This document shows positions 16,201 to 26,191 of a DNA stretch of 64,000 bases, one piece after another. The DNA comes from Bacteroidota bacterium (GTDB lineage: Bacteria > Bacteroidota > Bacteroidia > Chitinophagales > Chitinophagaceae): positions 62,001 to 126,000 of the forward strand of contig CANJPH010000002.1 in the NCBI GenBank assembly GCA_947476145.1. Direction: 5' to 3'. The translations under genes were made by a program, and so were the position numbers. Under the pieces are notes generated by a model that had not been told where the DNA came from, made no database searches, and saw nothing but the letters and a program-made list of their open reading frames with translations. Position 1 is the first letter of the stretch, and the number at the start of each line of letters is the position of its first letter.

Positions 16201-18048
16201 ATGAGCGACGAAATCAAACACGAATGTGGCCTTGCCTATATTCGACTTAGAAAACCTTTTTCGTATTACTTACAAAAAAGAGGCTCAGTAACTTATGGTC
16301 TTAATAAGTTATACCTGCTGATGGAAAAGCAGCATAACCGAGGCCAGGACGGTGCAGGTTTAGCTACCTTAAAATTAAACATTGAAGCGGGGAATCCTTA
16401 TTTATACCGCCAAAGAAGCAATGCTTCACAACCTATTGCAGACTTATTTTACAAAATTGGATTAGAAGTACAGGAGTTAGAGAAATTTCAACCAGACATT
16501 GCGAAACATCCAGGATTAATGAAAGGTCACTTGCCTTTTATGGGGGAGATATTATTAGGTCATTTACGTTATGGAACCCAGGGCAAAAATGATGTTGAAT
16601 TTTGCCACCCCTTTATCAAAAAGGATTTAGTACCTGGAAAAAACATTGCATTGGCAGGCAATTTTAACCTTGTTAATACAGACGAGTTATTCCAACACAT
16701 AGGATTTGATCCAGGTCCTTTTGAAAAGCAAAGCGACTTAGCTGCCATGATGGAAGTGATTCACCATTTCTTAGTAAAAGAAGAAGCGATGAATCCCAAT
16801 GCGCCAAATATTGTAAATGTATTAAAGCAAGCCGCACCTTTATTTGATGGTGGGTTTACCATTGGAGGTTTAATTGGCAATGGATATAGTTTTATTATGC
16901 GTGACGCCAATGGAATTCGTCCAGCCTATTATTATATTGACGGAGAAGTGATTGTTGCAGCGAGTGAGCGTGCATCTATCAGAACTACATTTAATGTTGG
17001 AGAGAATGAAGTATTGGAATTAATGCCGGGCACTGCTTTAATTGTGGACGATAATGGCGATTATAAGATTGAACAAATTATAGAACCTAAGGAAAGAAGA
17101 GCCTGTTCTTTTGAACGTATTTATTTTTCAAGAGGTAGTGATGAAAAAATTTATAGAGAACGGATTGCTTTAGGAAATCATTTAAGTAAAATTGTATTAG
17201 ATCGAATTGAAAAAGATTTAAAAAATACCATCTTCTCTTATATCCCCAATACGGCCGAGGTAGCTTTTTATGGACTTATCAAAGGAATGGAGCAATACTT
17301 GAATAAAATTAAAGTGGAGCGTATTTTAAGCTGGGGCAAGGAGGTGGATCCTGAGCGTTTAGAAGAAATGGTGAATCGTAAAATTCGTCAAGAAAAAATT
17401 GCAATAAAGGATGTAAAGTTGAGAACCTTTATTACCCAAGATGCCAACCGTAACGAAATGGTGCAACACGTTTATGATATTACTTACGGCACCGTAAAAA
17501 AAGACCAGGACACTTTGGTGGTTATTGATGATAGCATTGTTAGAGGCACTACATTAAGAGAAAGTATTATTAGAATGTTGTCCCGTTTGTCTCCTAAAAA
17601 AATTATTGTGGTTTCTTCGGCACCTCAAATTAGATATCCAGATTGTTATGGTATTGATATGAGCAAGATGGGCGACTTCATTGCTTTTAAAGCGGTAATT
17701 GCACTGCTAGGTGAAAGAGGCATGAACAATGTAATTGACGATACCTATCAGAAAATTAAAGCCATTGAAGCAAGCGGCACTTTACATTCCGAAAATGTAG
17801 TAAGACAATTGTATAAACCGTTTACACCCGAAGAAATTTCTGATAAAATTGCACAATTGATTACACCAAGCAATGTAAATATTCCAGTGGAAGTAATTTA
17901 TCAAACCATTGAGGATTTGCATGAGTGTTGTCCAACCAATACTGGCGATTGGTACTTTACAGGGAATTATCCAACGCCTGGTGGAAACAAGGTTTGTAAC
18001 AAAGCCTTTGCCAATTATGTAGAGGGGAATAATGTACGCGGATACTAA
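16201..18048 (+). CDS. Amidophosphoribosyltransferase-like class II glutamine amidotransferase
   Basis: A 615-aa PurF homologue, longer than E. coli PurF (505 aa). An N-terminal Ntn glutaminase domain begins ECGLAYIRL, with Cys9 as the candidate nucleophile after a short propeptide. RYGTQG and GNFNLVN follow. The C-terminal phosphoribosyltransferase domain has the PRPP motif LVVIDDSIVRGTTL. A C-terminal extension has several cysteines. It would catalyse the first step of purine synthesis. Many Bacteroidota carry this long form, and whether it is the sole PurF is not visible here. Confidence 0.85.
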   Translation: MSDEIKHECGLAYIRLRKPFSYYLQKRGSVTYGLNKLYLLMEKQHNRGQDGAGLATLKLNIEAGNPYLYRQRSNASQPIADLFYKIGLEVQELEKFQPDIAKHPGLMKGHLPFMGEILLGHLRYGTQGKNDVEFCHPFIKKDLVPGKNIALAGNFNLVNTDELFQHIGFDPGPFEKQSDLAAMMEVIHHFLVKEEAMNPNAPNIVNVLKQAAPLFDGGFTIGGLIGNGYSFIMRDANGIRPAYYYIDGEVIVAASERASIRTTFNVGENEVLELMPGTALIVDDNGDYKIEQIIEPKERRACSFERIYFSRGSDEKIYRERIALGNHLSKIVLDRIEKDLKNTIFSYIPNTAEVAFYGLIKGMEQYLNKIKVERILSWGKEVDPERLEEMVNRKIRQEKIAIKDVKLRTFITQDANRNEMVQHVYDITYGTVKKDQDTLVVIDDSIVRGTTLRESIIRMLSRLSPKKIIVVSSAPQIRYPDCYGIDMSKMGDFIAFKAVIALLGERGMNNVIDDTYQKIKAIEASGTLHSENVVRQLYKPFTPEEISDKIAQLITPSNVNIPVEVIYQTIEDLHECCPTNTGDWYFTGNYPTPGGNKVCNKAFANYVEGNNVRGY

Positions 18049-18051
18049 TCC

Positions 18052-19116
18052 TTATACTCTGTAACAAATTGCATTAATGTTCATACCTGCACCCACCGAT
18101 GCAAAAATGACAATATCGCCTTTGTGTAATTGATGCTCGGGATATTTCCCATGTTTTACCAGATCGTATAAGGTGGGAATGGTCGCCACGGAACTATTGC
18201 CTAAATCATGAATACTCATAGGCATAATATTAGCAGGAACCTCTCTGGTACCGTATAATTTATACAAGGCTTTTATAAAACCCTCATCCATTTTTTCATT
18301 CGCTTGGTGCAAGAAAAATTTCTTTACATCCTTGATATCAATGCCCGCTTTTTCAATACATGCTTTCATGGCAATAGGTACATTCTTGATGGCATATTCA
18401 TAAACCTTTCGTCCTTTCATTTTAATATATCTTGTTTCTTCTTCTCCTTCTGGGTGATAAGATTTTCCTAGGTATAAAAAGTAGGCTTCTTCATTACAAT
18501 GGCTTTGTACACTGGCGGCTAAAATACCACTTTCAGAATCTGTATCACCTTCCACGATACAAGCTCCTGCACCATCACTAAAAATCATACTGTCCCTGTC
18601 ATGTGGGTCCACCACTCGGCTTAATGTTTCGGCCCCAATGACTAAGCATCGCTTGGCCATCCCCGATTTGATAAAAGCATCGGCCTGTATTACCCCTTGG
18701 ATCCATCCAGGACATCCAAATAAAATATCATACGCCACGCAATTTGGGTTGCGTATGCCTAATTGATTTTTTACACGAGAAGCAATGGCTGGAATGGTAT
18801 CGGTTTGAATGGTGCCCGGCAAAACGTTTCCAAAATTATGGGCTACAATAATTTGATCAATGGTTTCAGGATCAATCCCTGCATCTTGTATGGCTAACTT
18901 AGAAGCTGCTGTAGCCATTTCGGAAGTATTCATTCCTGATGCGGCATATCTTCTTTCGTAAATCCCTGTAATGTCTTTGAATTTTTCTACAATCTCCTCA
19001 TTAGGCGTTGCTATCAATTCCCCATTTTCACCGTAAAAGGTATTTTCTATAAAATCCTTATTGGTTTTTATAATATTAGGTATATAACTACCCGTGCCGG
19101 TAATAATGGTTGCCAT
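18052..19116 (-). CDS. 3-oxoacyl-ACP synthase III family protein (FabH-like)
   Basis: A 354-aa thiolase-fold condensing enzyme. The catalytic triad is visible as Cys135 in LFGCPGW, a histidine in FFLHQANEKM and an asparagine in DLGNSSVATIP. An N-terminal insert FYGENGELIATPNEE distinguishes it from housekeeping FabH, so it may serve specialised lipid or polyketide chain initiation. Its stop codon lies 3 bp from the convergent amidotransferase stop. Its 5' side faces the mannose-1-phosphate gene on the same strand, 57 bp away. Confidence 0.85.
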   Translation of the reverse strand: MATIITGTGSYIPNIIKTNKDFIENTFYGENGELIATPNEEIVEKFKDITGIYERRYAASGMNTSEMATAASKLAIQDAGIDPETIDQIIVAHNFGNVLPGTIQTDTIPAIASRVKNQLGIRNPNCVAYDILFGCPGWIQGVIQADAFIKSGMAKRCLVIGAETLSRVVDPHDRDSMIFSDGAGACIVEGDTDSESGILAASVQSHCNEEAYFLYLGKSYHPEGEEETRYIKMKGRKVYEYAIKNVPIAMKACIEKAGIDIKDVKKFFLHQANEKMDEGFIKALYKLYGTREVPANIMPMSIHDLGNSSVATIPTLYDLVKHGKYPEHQLHKGDIVIFASVGAGMNINAICYRV

Positions 19117-19173
19117 AGGGGAATCTTAGAGATGAAACAATCGGTGTAATCTAAGTTACGAATTATACATTAA

Positions 19174-20268
19174 TTAAATGTATTTATCTCCCTTATTCCT
19201 TTTCACTTCGGCAACATATTCTTTAATAGATTGTTCTTGTTGCTTACTGCATATTAATAAAACATCCTTGGTATCTACTACGATAAAGTCATCTAATCCT
19301 TGCACTACCACCAGTTTGTCTTTGGGTGCTTTTATCATACATTTGGTTGCATCAATTACCACTACATTGTCCGAGGCTACTGCATTGCCAAAGTAATCTT
19401 TCTCCATATTATCATAGGCACTATTCCATGTACCTAAATCGCTCCATCCAAATGAGGAAGGCAATACATAAACATTACTAGCCTTTTCCATAATAGCAAT
19501 ATCAATAGAGATATTTGTGCATTGAGGATATATTTTTAAAATGGATTGTCTTTCGTTTTCGGTATTGAAATGTTCTTTTTCTTGATCAAATAATTCATAC
19601 ATTTCAGGTTGCAATTTCTCAAAGGCGGCTAATATAGAACTTACCTTCCAAGCAAAAATACCTGCGTTCCATAAAAAGTCGCCACTGTCTAAAAAGGATT
19701 GTGCAATTTCTAAGTTCGGCTTTTCAGTAAAGGTCTTTACTTTAAAAACGCCCTTGGCTACTTCTAATCCTTCATATTGAATATAGCCATAACCCGTATT
19801 CGGGTTACTAGGCTGAATGCCTAAAGTAACCAATGCTTTTATATTGGAAACAAAATCCAATGCATTTTCTACTATTTTCTGAAAGTTATCTTCTTCTAAA
19901 ATTAAGTGATCACTTGGCGCCACAATAAAGGTTGCTTCAGGATCCTTTTGTGCTAATTTAAAAGAGATATAAGCAATACAAGGCGCTGTATTTTTACGAC
20001 TTGGCTCTGCTAAAATATTTTCAATAGGCAGGTTTGGCAACTGCTCTTTTACAATGGCAACATATTCTTCCGATGTGACAATGAAAATATTTTCAACGGG
20101 AATAAATTTCGCATATCGTTCAAAAGTCCACTGGATTAAAGTCTTACCCGTGTTTAAAACGTCTAAAAATTGTTTTGGATAAGCAGTTCTGCTCATTGGC
20201 CAAAATCTACTTCCAATTCCACCCGCCATTATAGCTACATAATGATGTTTATTATTCATCCCTTTCAT
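19174..20268 (-). CDS. manC: Mannose-1-phosphate guanylyltransferase
   Basis: Makes GDP-mannose from GTP and mannose-1-phosphate. The nucleotidyltransferase signature GGIGSRFWPMSRTAYPKQF is near residues 16-34, with FTEKP and FLWNAGIFAW downstream. At 364 aa it has only the pyrophosphorylase domain and lacks the fused isomerase of long ManC/AlgA. MNNKHHY (three residues in) is an alternative start. The gene follows kdsD by 8 bp, forming an envelope sugar-nucleotide operon. Confidence 0.92.
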   Translation of the reverse strand: MKGMNNKHHYVAIMAGGIGSRFWPMSRTAYPKQFLDVLNTGKTLIQWTFERYAKFIPVENIFIVTSEEYVAIVKEQLPNLPIENILAEPSRKNTAPCIAYISFKLAQKDPEATFIVAPSDHLILEEDNFQKIVENALDFVSNIKALVTLGIQPSNPNTGYGYIQYEGLEVAKGVFKVKTFTEKPNLEIAQSFLDSGDFLWNAGIFAWKVSSILAAFEKLQPEMYELFDQEKEHFNTENERQSILKIYPQCTNISIDIAIMEKASNVYVLPSSFGWSDLGTWNSAYDNMEKDYFGNAVASDNVVVIDATKCMIKAPKDKLVVVQGLDDFIVVDTKDVLLICSKQQEQSIKEYVAEVKRNKGDKYI

Positions 20269-20276
20269 TCGTTTAA

Positions 20277-21239
20277 TTATAAAATTCCCTCCCTCATTAA
20301 ATCGTGCATATGAATCATGCCAACATAATTTGATTCTTCTGCGACAATAATTTGGCTAATGTCTTTTTGTTCCATCAATGATAGTGCATTTACTGCTAAT
20401 TCATTGGGATCAATCGTAATAGGGTCTTTATGATAAATGTCTAATGCTTTTAAATCTTGTATACTTGTATGTTGTTCTAACATTCTTCTAATGTCTCCGT
20501 CGGTAATAATACCTTCCACTTTATTTTCATCATTCACTACCGCAGTGGCGCCCAATCTGTTTTTTGAAATGGTATGAATTACTTCCTTTAAACTTGTGGA
20601 GCCTGTTACACTAGGTTTTGGGTTATGATTGGCCATTTGTCCAACTGTCAGCGTTAAACGCTTGCCTAAATTACCACCTGGATGAAATTTAGCAAAATCA
20701 ATCGCTTTAAAATTATTTAACTCCATTAAACAAACTGCAATTAAATCCCCCATCACCATTTGTGCAGTGGTGGAAGAAGTAGGCGCTAAATTATTTACGC
20801 AAGCTTCTTTTTCGACCGTGGTGTTTAAAACCCATTTGGATTGCTTTGCTAAATAGCTATCGGTATTTCCCACCATACCAATTAAAGTGTTACCAAATTG
20901 GTTTACCAATTGCACTAAATTTTTAATTTCAGAACTTTCCCCACTTTTACTAATAATTAAGACAATATCGTTTGGGGTAATCATGCCAGAGTCACCATGT
21001 ATGGATTCTGCGGCGTGTAAAAAAATAGAAGGAGTTCCGGTAGAGTTACAGGTAGCCACTATTTTCTGGGCAATAATGGCACTTTTACCAATTCCGCTTA
21101 CAATAAAACGGCCCTTCGTAGTATAAATGGCATTGACCGCTTCTTCAAAGGACTGGTCAATAAAATTAGATAGTCCATTGATGGCAGCTATTTCAATTTG
21201 TAACGTTCTATGAGCGATGGACTTGATGCTATTTGTCAT
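20277..21239 (-). CDS. kdsD: Arabinose-5-phosphate isomerase (KpsF/GutQ family)
   Basis: Converts ribulose-5-phosphate to arabinose-5-phosphate, the first step to KDO in lipopolysaccharide. A 320-aa protein with an N-terminal SIS domain (SGIGKSAIIAQKIVATCNST, LHAAESIHGD) and two C-terminal CBS domains (ATAVVNDENKVEGIITDGDIRR and DISQIIVAEESNYVGMIH). The track start is TTG 21260, which overlaps the -7 box. ATG 21239 is therefore preferred. The first gene of the kdsD-manC pair. Confidence 0.92.
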   Translation of the reverse strand: MTNSIKSIAHRTLQIEIAAINGLSNFIDQSFEEAVNAIYTTKGRFIVSGIGKSAIIAQKIVATCNSTGTPSIFLHAAESIHGDSGMITPNDIVLIISKSGESSEIKNLVQLVNQFGNTLIGMVGNTDSYLAKQSKWVLNTTVEKEACVNNLAPTSSTTAQMVMGDLIAVCLMELNNFKAIDFAKFHPGGNLGKRLTLTVGQMANHNPKPSVTGSTSLKEVIHTISKNRLGATAVVNDENKVEGIITDGDIRRMLEQHTSIQDLKALDIYHKDPITIDPNELAVNALSLMEQKDISQIIVAEESNYVGMIHMHDLMREGIL

Positions 21240-21257
21240 ATGCGTATTAACGAGTGA

Positions 21258-21265
21258 CAAAGTTA
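21258..21265 (-). promoter_or_regulatory. -7 box of kdsD-manC
   Basis: TAACTTTG on the minus strand matches TAnnTTTG exactly, giving a predicted leader of about 15 nt before ATG 21239. No clear -33 element was identified. Confidence 0.55.
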
Positions 21266-21417
21266 ATGTTTCATACCCTTAGAAGCCCTATTTCCAAGAA
21301 AACCTTAAAAAAAAGCTTTTTAAAAAATAGGAGTGGAGAATGCACATTTCTTTAGTTATTTTCGTTAACTTATAAGCACCAAATTTATAGAAACTGTTGA
21401 TTTTAAGATATTTATAG

Positions 21418-23676
21418 ATGCCTAAAGCAAAAAAATCCACTCCTAAAGCCCCTTCTTCCACTGCCATGAACAACTCTTTTGACAAAAAAGAGGTTTTACA
21501 GGCGCTGGAACAGCATTTTGGCTTTAAAAAATTTAAGGGTACACAGGAAAAGGCCATCATGTCTCTTCTAGGTGGCAGGGATACTTTTGTAATTATGCCA
21601 ACAGGGGGCGGAAAAAGTTTATGTTATCAATTGCCCGCTTTAATGTTACCAGGTTGCGCCATTGTGGTATCTCCTTTAATTGCCCTCATGAAAAATCAAG
21701 TAGACTTAGTGAGAGGGTATAGCGAAAAAGATGATGTAGCCCATTTTTTAAATTCCTCTTTGAATAAAGCACAGATCAAAGAAGTAAAGTCGGATTTATT
21801 ATCAGGTAAAACAAAGCTTTTATATGTTGCTCCTGAAACTTTAACCAAGCAAGAGAACCTCGATTTTTTTAGCGACTTAAATGTTTCGTTTTTTGCAGTA
21901 GATGAAGCCCATTGTATTTCAGAATGGGGGCATGATTTTAGACCAGAATACAGAAGGTTAAAAGAAATGATGGAAGAAATTAATAATGAGGTTCCCATTA
22001 TTGCATTAACCGCTACTGCTACTCCTAAAGTACAATCTGATATTGTAAAAAACTTATCGCTTCGTGATGCAGAGGTTTTGATATCTTCTTTTAACCGCGC
22101 TAATTTGTATTATGAGGTTCAGCCAAAAGTAAAGAAAGAATTGACGGTTAAAAGTATTGTCAAATATATTAGTGGACATAAAGGGAAGAGCGGTATTATT
22201 TATACATTAAATAGAAAAACCACCGAAGAGTTGGCGGAAGTATTGGTGGCCAATAAAATAAAAGCAGTTGCTTATCATGCAGGGCTTGATCAAAAATTAA
22301 GAGCCGATCGTCAGGATCAATTTTTAAACGAGGATGCGCAGGTAATAGTGGCTACCATTGCATTTGGAATGGGTATTGACAAACCAGATATTCGTTTTGT
22401 AATCCATTATAATATTCCTAAATCCATAGAAAACTATTATCAAGAAACAGGGCGTGCAGGACGAGATGGTTTAGAAGGAAATTGTATTTTATATTACTCC
22501 CATGCCGATGTTTCTAAACTTGAACATTTTTTAAGAGACAAGCCGTTGAGTGAAAGAGAAGTGGGTGCGCAATTAATTGATGAAACAGTTGCCTTTGCGG
22601 AAAGTGGGGTTTGCCGAAGAAGAAGTTTATTGCATTATTTTGGTGAGGATTGGGAAGAAAAAAATTGCGGTAATTGCGACAACTGTTTACATCCTAAAGA
22701 AAGTATTGAAGCGAAAACAGAGTTGGTTTCTTTGTTGCAAGTAATTAAAGCATTAGATGAAAGATTTGTTGCCGATTATGTACTTCAAATATTAATGGGT
22801 GAGTATACGCCACAAATTGGTTTATATCGTCACGAGAAATTACCCGTTTTTGGAATTGGAAAGGAACAGGATGCGTTGTTTTGGAATAGCTTAGTAAGAC
22901 AAGCCATGTTAGAGCAATTAATTCAGAAAGATATTGAGGAATATGGTCTTTTGAAATTGACCGTTAAGGGGGAGAAGTTCATCAAAAAGCCAAATAGCTT
23001 TAAGATTGTATTGAATCAAGTATTTGATGATGCCAATGCTGATGATGAGGAGTCAGAGGGGGGCACTAACGCTACTGCAACCACGGATGAGCCCTTGTTT
23101 GAGATGCTTAAGGAAATTCGTCAGGTGGAAGCCAAGAAAATTAAGCTGCCTCCATTTGTAATTTTTTTAGAAACATCGCTACAAGATATGGCCACCTTGT
23201 ATCCCACTACCCTAGAGGAATTGGAAAGATGTCAAGGCGTTAGTAAGGGCAAGGCTATTAAATATGGTAAGCCTTTTGTAGATTTAATTGATAAATATGT
23301 TACTGAAAATAATATAGAAAAACCCGATGATTTTGTGATGAAATCTGTTGCCAATAAGTTTAGCAATAAAATTTATATCATCCAAAATGTAGACAAGAAA
23401 ATACCCATTGAAACCATTGCAAAAAACAAGGGGTTGAAATTAGATGAACTATTAGAGGAAATGGAAACCATTGCGGCAAGTGGTACTAAATTAAATTTAG
23501 ACTATGCCATTGATGAATGGTTAGATGAATATGATCAGGAAGACATACTTGAATATTTCAAAAACTGCGAAACCTCTTCCTTACAAATTGCACAACAGGA
23601 ATTAAGTGATAACCAATATACTTGGGAGCAATTAAAAATTATGCGTATTAAATTTTTAAGCGTCGTTGGAAACTAA
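21418..23676 (+). CDS. recQ: ATP-dependent DNA helicase RecQ
   Basis: A 752-aa 3'-5' helicase in recombinational repair. Walker A is MPTGGGKSLCYQ (60-71). The DEAH box and aromatic loop are FFAVDEAHCISEWGHDFRPEY. Motif VI is QETGRAGRDG. The zinc-binding RecQ-Ct cysteines lie in CRRRSLLHYF and CGNCDNC, then a winged helix, and an HRDC domain near residues 560-640. A further C-terminal segment makes it longer than E. coli RecQ (about 610 aa), as is usual in this phylum. It is convergent with the DUF3089 gene. Confidence 0.96.
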   Translation: MPKAKKSTPKAPSSTAMNNSFDKKEVLQALEQHFGFKKFKGTQEKAIMSLLGGRDTFVIMPTGGGKSLCYQLPALMLPGCAIVVSPLIALMKNQVDLVRGYSEKDDVAHFLNSSLNKAQIKEVKSDLLSGKTKLLYVAPETLTKQENLDFFSDLNVSFFAVDEAHCISEWGHDFRPEYRRLKEMMEEINNEVPIIALTATATPKVQSDIVKNLSLRDAEVLISSFNRANLYYEVQPKVKKELTVKSIVKYISGHKGKSGIIYTLNRKTTEELAEVLVANKIKAVAYHAGLDQKLRADRQDQFLNEDAQVIVATIAFGMGIDKPDIRFVIHYNIPKSIENYYQETGRAGRDGLEGNCILYYSHADVSKLEHFLRDKPLSEREVGAQLIDETVAFAESGVCRRRSLLHYFGEDWEEKNCGNCDNCLHPKESIEAKTELVSLLQVIKALDERFVADYVLQILMGEYTPQIGLYRHEKLPVFGIGKEQDALFWNSLVRQAMLEQLIQKDIEEYGLLKLTVKGEKFIKKPNSFKIVLNQVFDDANADDEESEGGTNATATTDEPLFEMLKEIRQVEAKKIKLPPFVIFLETSLQDMATLYPTTLEELERCQGVSKGKAIKYGKPFVDLIDKYVTENNIEKPDDFVMKSVANKFSNKIYIIQNVDKKIPIETIAKNKGLKLDELLEEMETIAASGTKLNLDYAIDEWLDEYDQEDILEYFKNCETSSLQIAQQELSDNQYTWEQLKIMRIKFLSVVGN

Positions 23677-23685
23677 CTGCTCCAA

Positions 23686-24741
23686 TTAATGTGCCGAACT
23701 TGTCTTTGTTTTATCAAAATAAGTGTTCACTCTTAAAGCAGCATTCTTTCTTATACTTGTATAGTATAAATTATAATCAGCAATATGGTAGTCCTTTGTC
23801 TTAATTAAAAAATTTCCAAAGAAACGCGGTTTGGGTGTCCACAAAACTCCTTCATGATTAATAGCAGCTGCAACATTGGGAACAATTTTATTGAAATTAT
23901 ATAATATGGAGCCTTCGTTGAAAGTCCTTTCAACACTGGTGTTTTCACTATTCCAGGAAAGCGGGTTAGTAACAATAGATCTAAACTTTTCTTTGTCAAC
24001 AAACGGCGCTTGATACCCTTCCTCAAAGGTTCTCCATGCACAAATACACCCTGTTTCATTAGGCTGATCACAAGCTTTTAAGGAAGTATACATAGCTGGA
24101 TCTAATGCCATTCCAACTACATAGGCGGCAACCAATTGTTTGCCAAGTGGCTTACCATCAAAAAATTCTTTTAATATTCTAATGGAATGTGTGGAGCCCT
24201 GACTATGTGATGCAATAATAATAGGGCGACCATTATTGTAATGTGCCAAATAATATTCAAAAGCAGTTTTTACATCTTGGTAAGCTAAATCAAAAGCAGC
24301 TAATGCCTTTAATGTGTCCTCGCGATTATCCGGAGTGTAGGACTTGATATTTGCTTGTCTATATCTTGGGGAATAAATTTTACCTACTTCATTAAATACA
24401 CTTGCTTGATATAAAATAGAAGAATAATCGGTATAGATATTTATTTTAGTATCATTTAATTGTGCATTCCATCCTTCTGGCATTGTTTTATCTAAATAAC
24501 TAGTAGGGTAAACAAAAAAAACATCCACATCTTTCGCATTGTATGCTTGCTTTTGAAAACGTTTTGGAATACTATCAGATGGATTTTTTTTACCAGGATG
24601 GGCTGCCCAATAAGCCAGGTTGCTAAAGTCGGGTATATTTTTCAAAGAGTCTTTTTCATAGATAGGCGCATATTTTGCGTAATTGCTCTTGGAGCAACCA
24701 GCTAATAAAATGAATGCAGCGAAAACAAAATAATTACGCAT
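23686..24741 (-). CDS. DUF3089 lipoprotein with alpha/beta-hydrolase fold
   Basis: A 351-aa probable lipoprotein: a short hydrophobic signal ends in the lipobox LLAGC (Cys16). The DUF3089 core includes VDVFFVYPTSYLD and ASHSQGSTHSIRIL, whose serine fits a hydrolase nucleophile elbow (G/S-x-S-x-G). The substrate is unknown; esterase or lipase activity is only suggested by the fold. It lies alone between recQ (convergent, 9 bp) and the chromate transporter (divergent, 115 bp). Confidence 0.82.
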   Translation of the reverse strand: MRNYFVFAAFILLAGCSKSNYAKYAPIYEKDSLKNIPDFSNLAYWAAHPGKKNPSDSIPKRFQKQAYNAKDVDVFFVYPTSYLDKTMPEGWNAQLNDTKINIYTDYSSILYQASVFNEVGKIYSPRYRQANIKSYTPDNREDTLKALAAFDLAYQDVKTAFEYYLAHYNNGRPIIIASHSQGSTHSIRILKEFFDGKPLGKQLVAAYVVGMALDPAMYTSLKACDQPNETGCICAWRTFEEGYQAPFVDKEKFRSIVTNPLSWNSENTSVERTFNEGSILYNFNKIVPNVAAAINHEGVLWTPKPRFFGNFLIKTKDYHIADYNLYYTSIRKNAALRVNTYFDKTKTSSAH

Positions 24742-24856
24742 AAATGAGTGTCTTTAAGTTTGTAAAGTTATAAAAAATTTTAGTCGAACCAGGTCTAAAT
24801 TGGATAGTCGGGGAATAATGACTAAAATATTTTAATTTTAGGCTACTTACCGCTCA

Positions 24857-26119
24857 ATGAACATCCAAGTATACATATCATTTTTAAAGGATGTGCTTTT
24901 GCACAGTATCACTTCATTTGGAGGACCTCAGGCCAATCTTGGTTTGCTGCAATCTAGATTTGTTCAAAAACGCAAAGATTTAACGGACGAAACGCTTTTA
25001 GAGTACAATGCCCTTTGCCAATTATTGCCAGGTGCTTCTTCTACTCAAAACATTGTATTAATTGGCTTTAAAAAAGGAGGGTATCTTTTGGCTTTTCTTA
25101 CTTTATTAGTTTGGGCTTTTCCTGCATGTTCACTGATGACTGTGATTGCTATTTTGTATGACCGTCAAAACTTTTCTGCAGGATTTTTGATATTGACTTA
25201 TTTAAAACCCATGTCTATTGCTTTTATTTTGAGTGCCACCCTGCTATTGTATAAAAAAGCAGTGAACAATGTTATTACTCGATGGATTTTTATAGGGGCT
25301 TCTATTTTGATACTGTTTGGATTTAAATCTCCTTGGACCATTCCATTGGTCATTATCCTTGCAGGCGTTGCCACCAATTTTAGTAAAAAAAGAATTCCTA
25401 CCGTTTCCACTCCGCAGGTAAAAATTAAAACAAGGGCCCTATTCGTATTTTTATTTCTTTTTTTAGTGGCTGGTTTTTTATCGGAGAAGGCAACTAGAAA
25501 TAATTGGAGCCATCAAAAAATATTTAACGTATTTGAAACCAATTATCGATTTGGTACTTTTGTTTTTGGTGGCGGTGATGTATTAATCCCATTAATGTAC
25601 GAGCAATATGTTACCAGACCTTCCTCGGAGCGCATGATCCAAAGCAAAAGGGATGTTATTAAAATTTCAAGTGACGCGTTTTTTACAGGCGCCGGCATTG
25701 TAAGAGCCGTCCCGGGTCCTGTTTGGTCTGTAGCTAGTTATATGGGCGCTATTGCAGTAAATGATAAGAGTATATTCTGGCAAATTGCAGGTGCCATCAC
25801 GGCAGCCTTAGGTGTTTTTTTACCCAGTTTTTTTATTGTTTTATTTGCGTTGCCTTTGTGGCAAAATCTACAAAAATATGTAATTGTACTCCGTTCATTG
25901 GAAGGTATTCATGCGGCGGTTGTGGGTATTATGTTGGGTGCCAGTTTTTATTTGTCAAAAGATTTATTACAGTCCATGGACATTATTACATGGCCAACTG
26001 TGACCATTAACCTTATTATCTTGGTGGGCTGCACCTATTTATTATATACCAAAAAAATTGCCACGCATTGGTTGGTGCTGAGTGTTGTGGCTCTTGGTAT
26101 GATAAGCTTTTTATGGTAA
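24857..26119 (+). CDS. chrA: Chromate transporter (ChrA, two CHR domains)
   Basis: A 420-aa inner-membrane protein with about ten hydrophobic segments. The first CHR half has SFGGPQANLGLLQ near residues 19-31. The second half has FRFGTFVFGGGDVLIPLM and GIVRAVPGPVWSVASYMG. The fused two-domain form matches long-chain ChrA, which exports chromate, though many homologues have untested substrates. The gene stands alone with no chrB regulator. Confidence 0.88.
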   Translation: MNIQVYISFLKDVLLHSITSFGGPQANLGLLQSRFVQKRKDLTDETLLEYNALCQLLPGASSTQNIVLIGFKKGGYLLAFLTLLVWAFPACSLMTVIAILYDRQNFSAGFLILTYLKPMSIAFILSATLLLYKKAVNNVITRWIFIGASILILFGFKSPWTIPLVIILAGVATNFSKKRIPTVSTPQVKIKTRALFVFLFLFLVAGFLSEKATRNNWSHQKIFNVFETNYRFGTFVFGGGDVLIPLMYEQYVTRPSSERMIQSKRDVIKISSDAFFTGAGIVRAVPGPVWSVASYMGAIAVNDKSIFWQIAGAITAALGVFLPSFFIVLFALPLWQNLQKYVIVLRSLEGIHAAVVGIMLGASFYLSKDLLQSMDIITWPTVTINLIILVGCTYLLYTKKIATHWLVLSVVALGMISFLW

Positions 26120-26175
26120 AAGGTAAAAACCTGTTAATTTAATTCTTATAAAAGGTTTTATAACGTATCCTTGCC

Positions 26176-26183
26176 TAATTTTG
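26176..26183 (+). promoter_or_regulatory. -7 box close to the start of the CarboxypepD_reg-like gene
   Basis: TAATTTTG matches TAnnTTTG exactly, 8 nt before ATG 26192. The predicted leader is only about 5 nt. Confidence 0.45.
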
Positions 26184-26191
26184 CAGCTGAA

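Noticed and set aside
26145-26162. TTATAAAA-GG-TTTTATAA palindrome after chrA
   Set aside because: All-AT arms with a two-base centre would not form a stable hairpin; no link to a regulator could be made.
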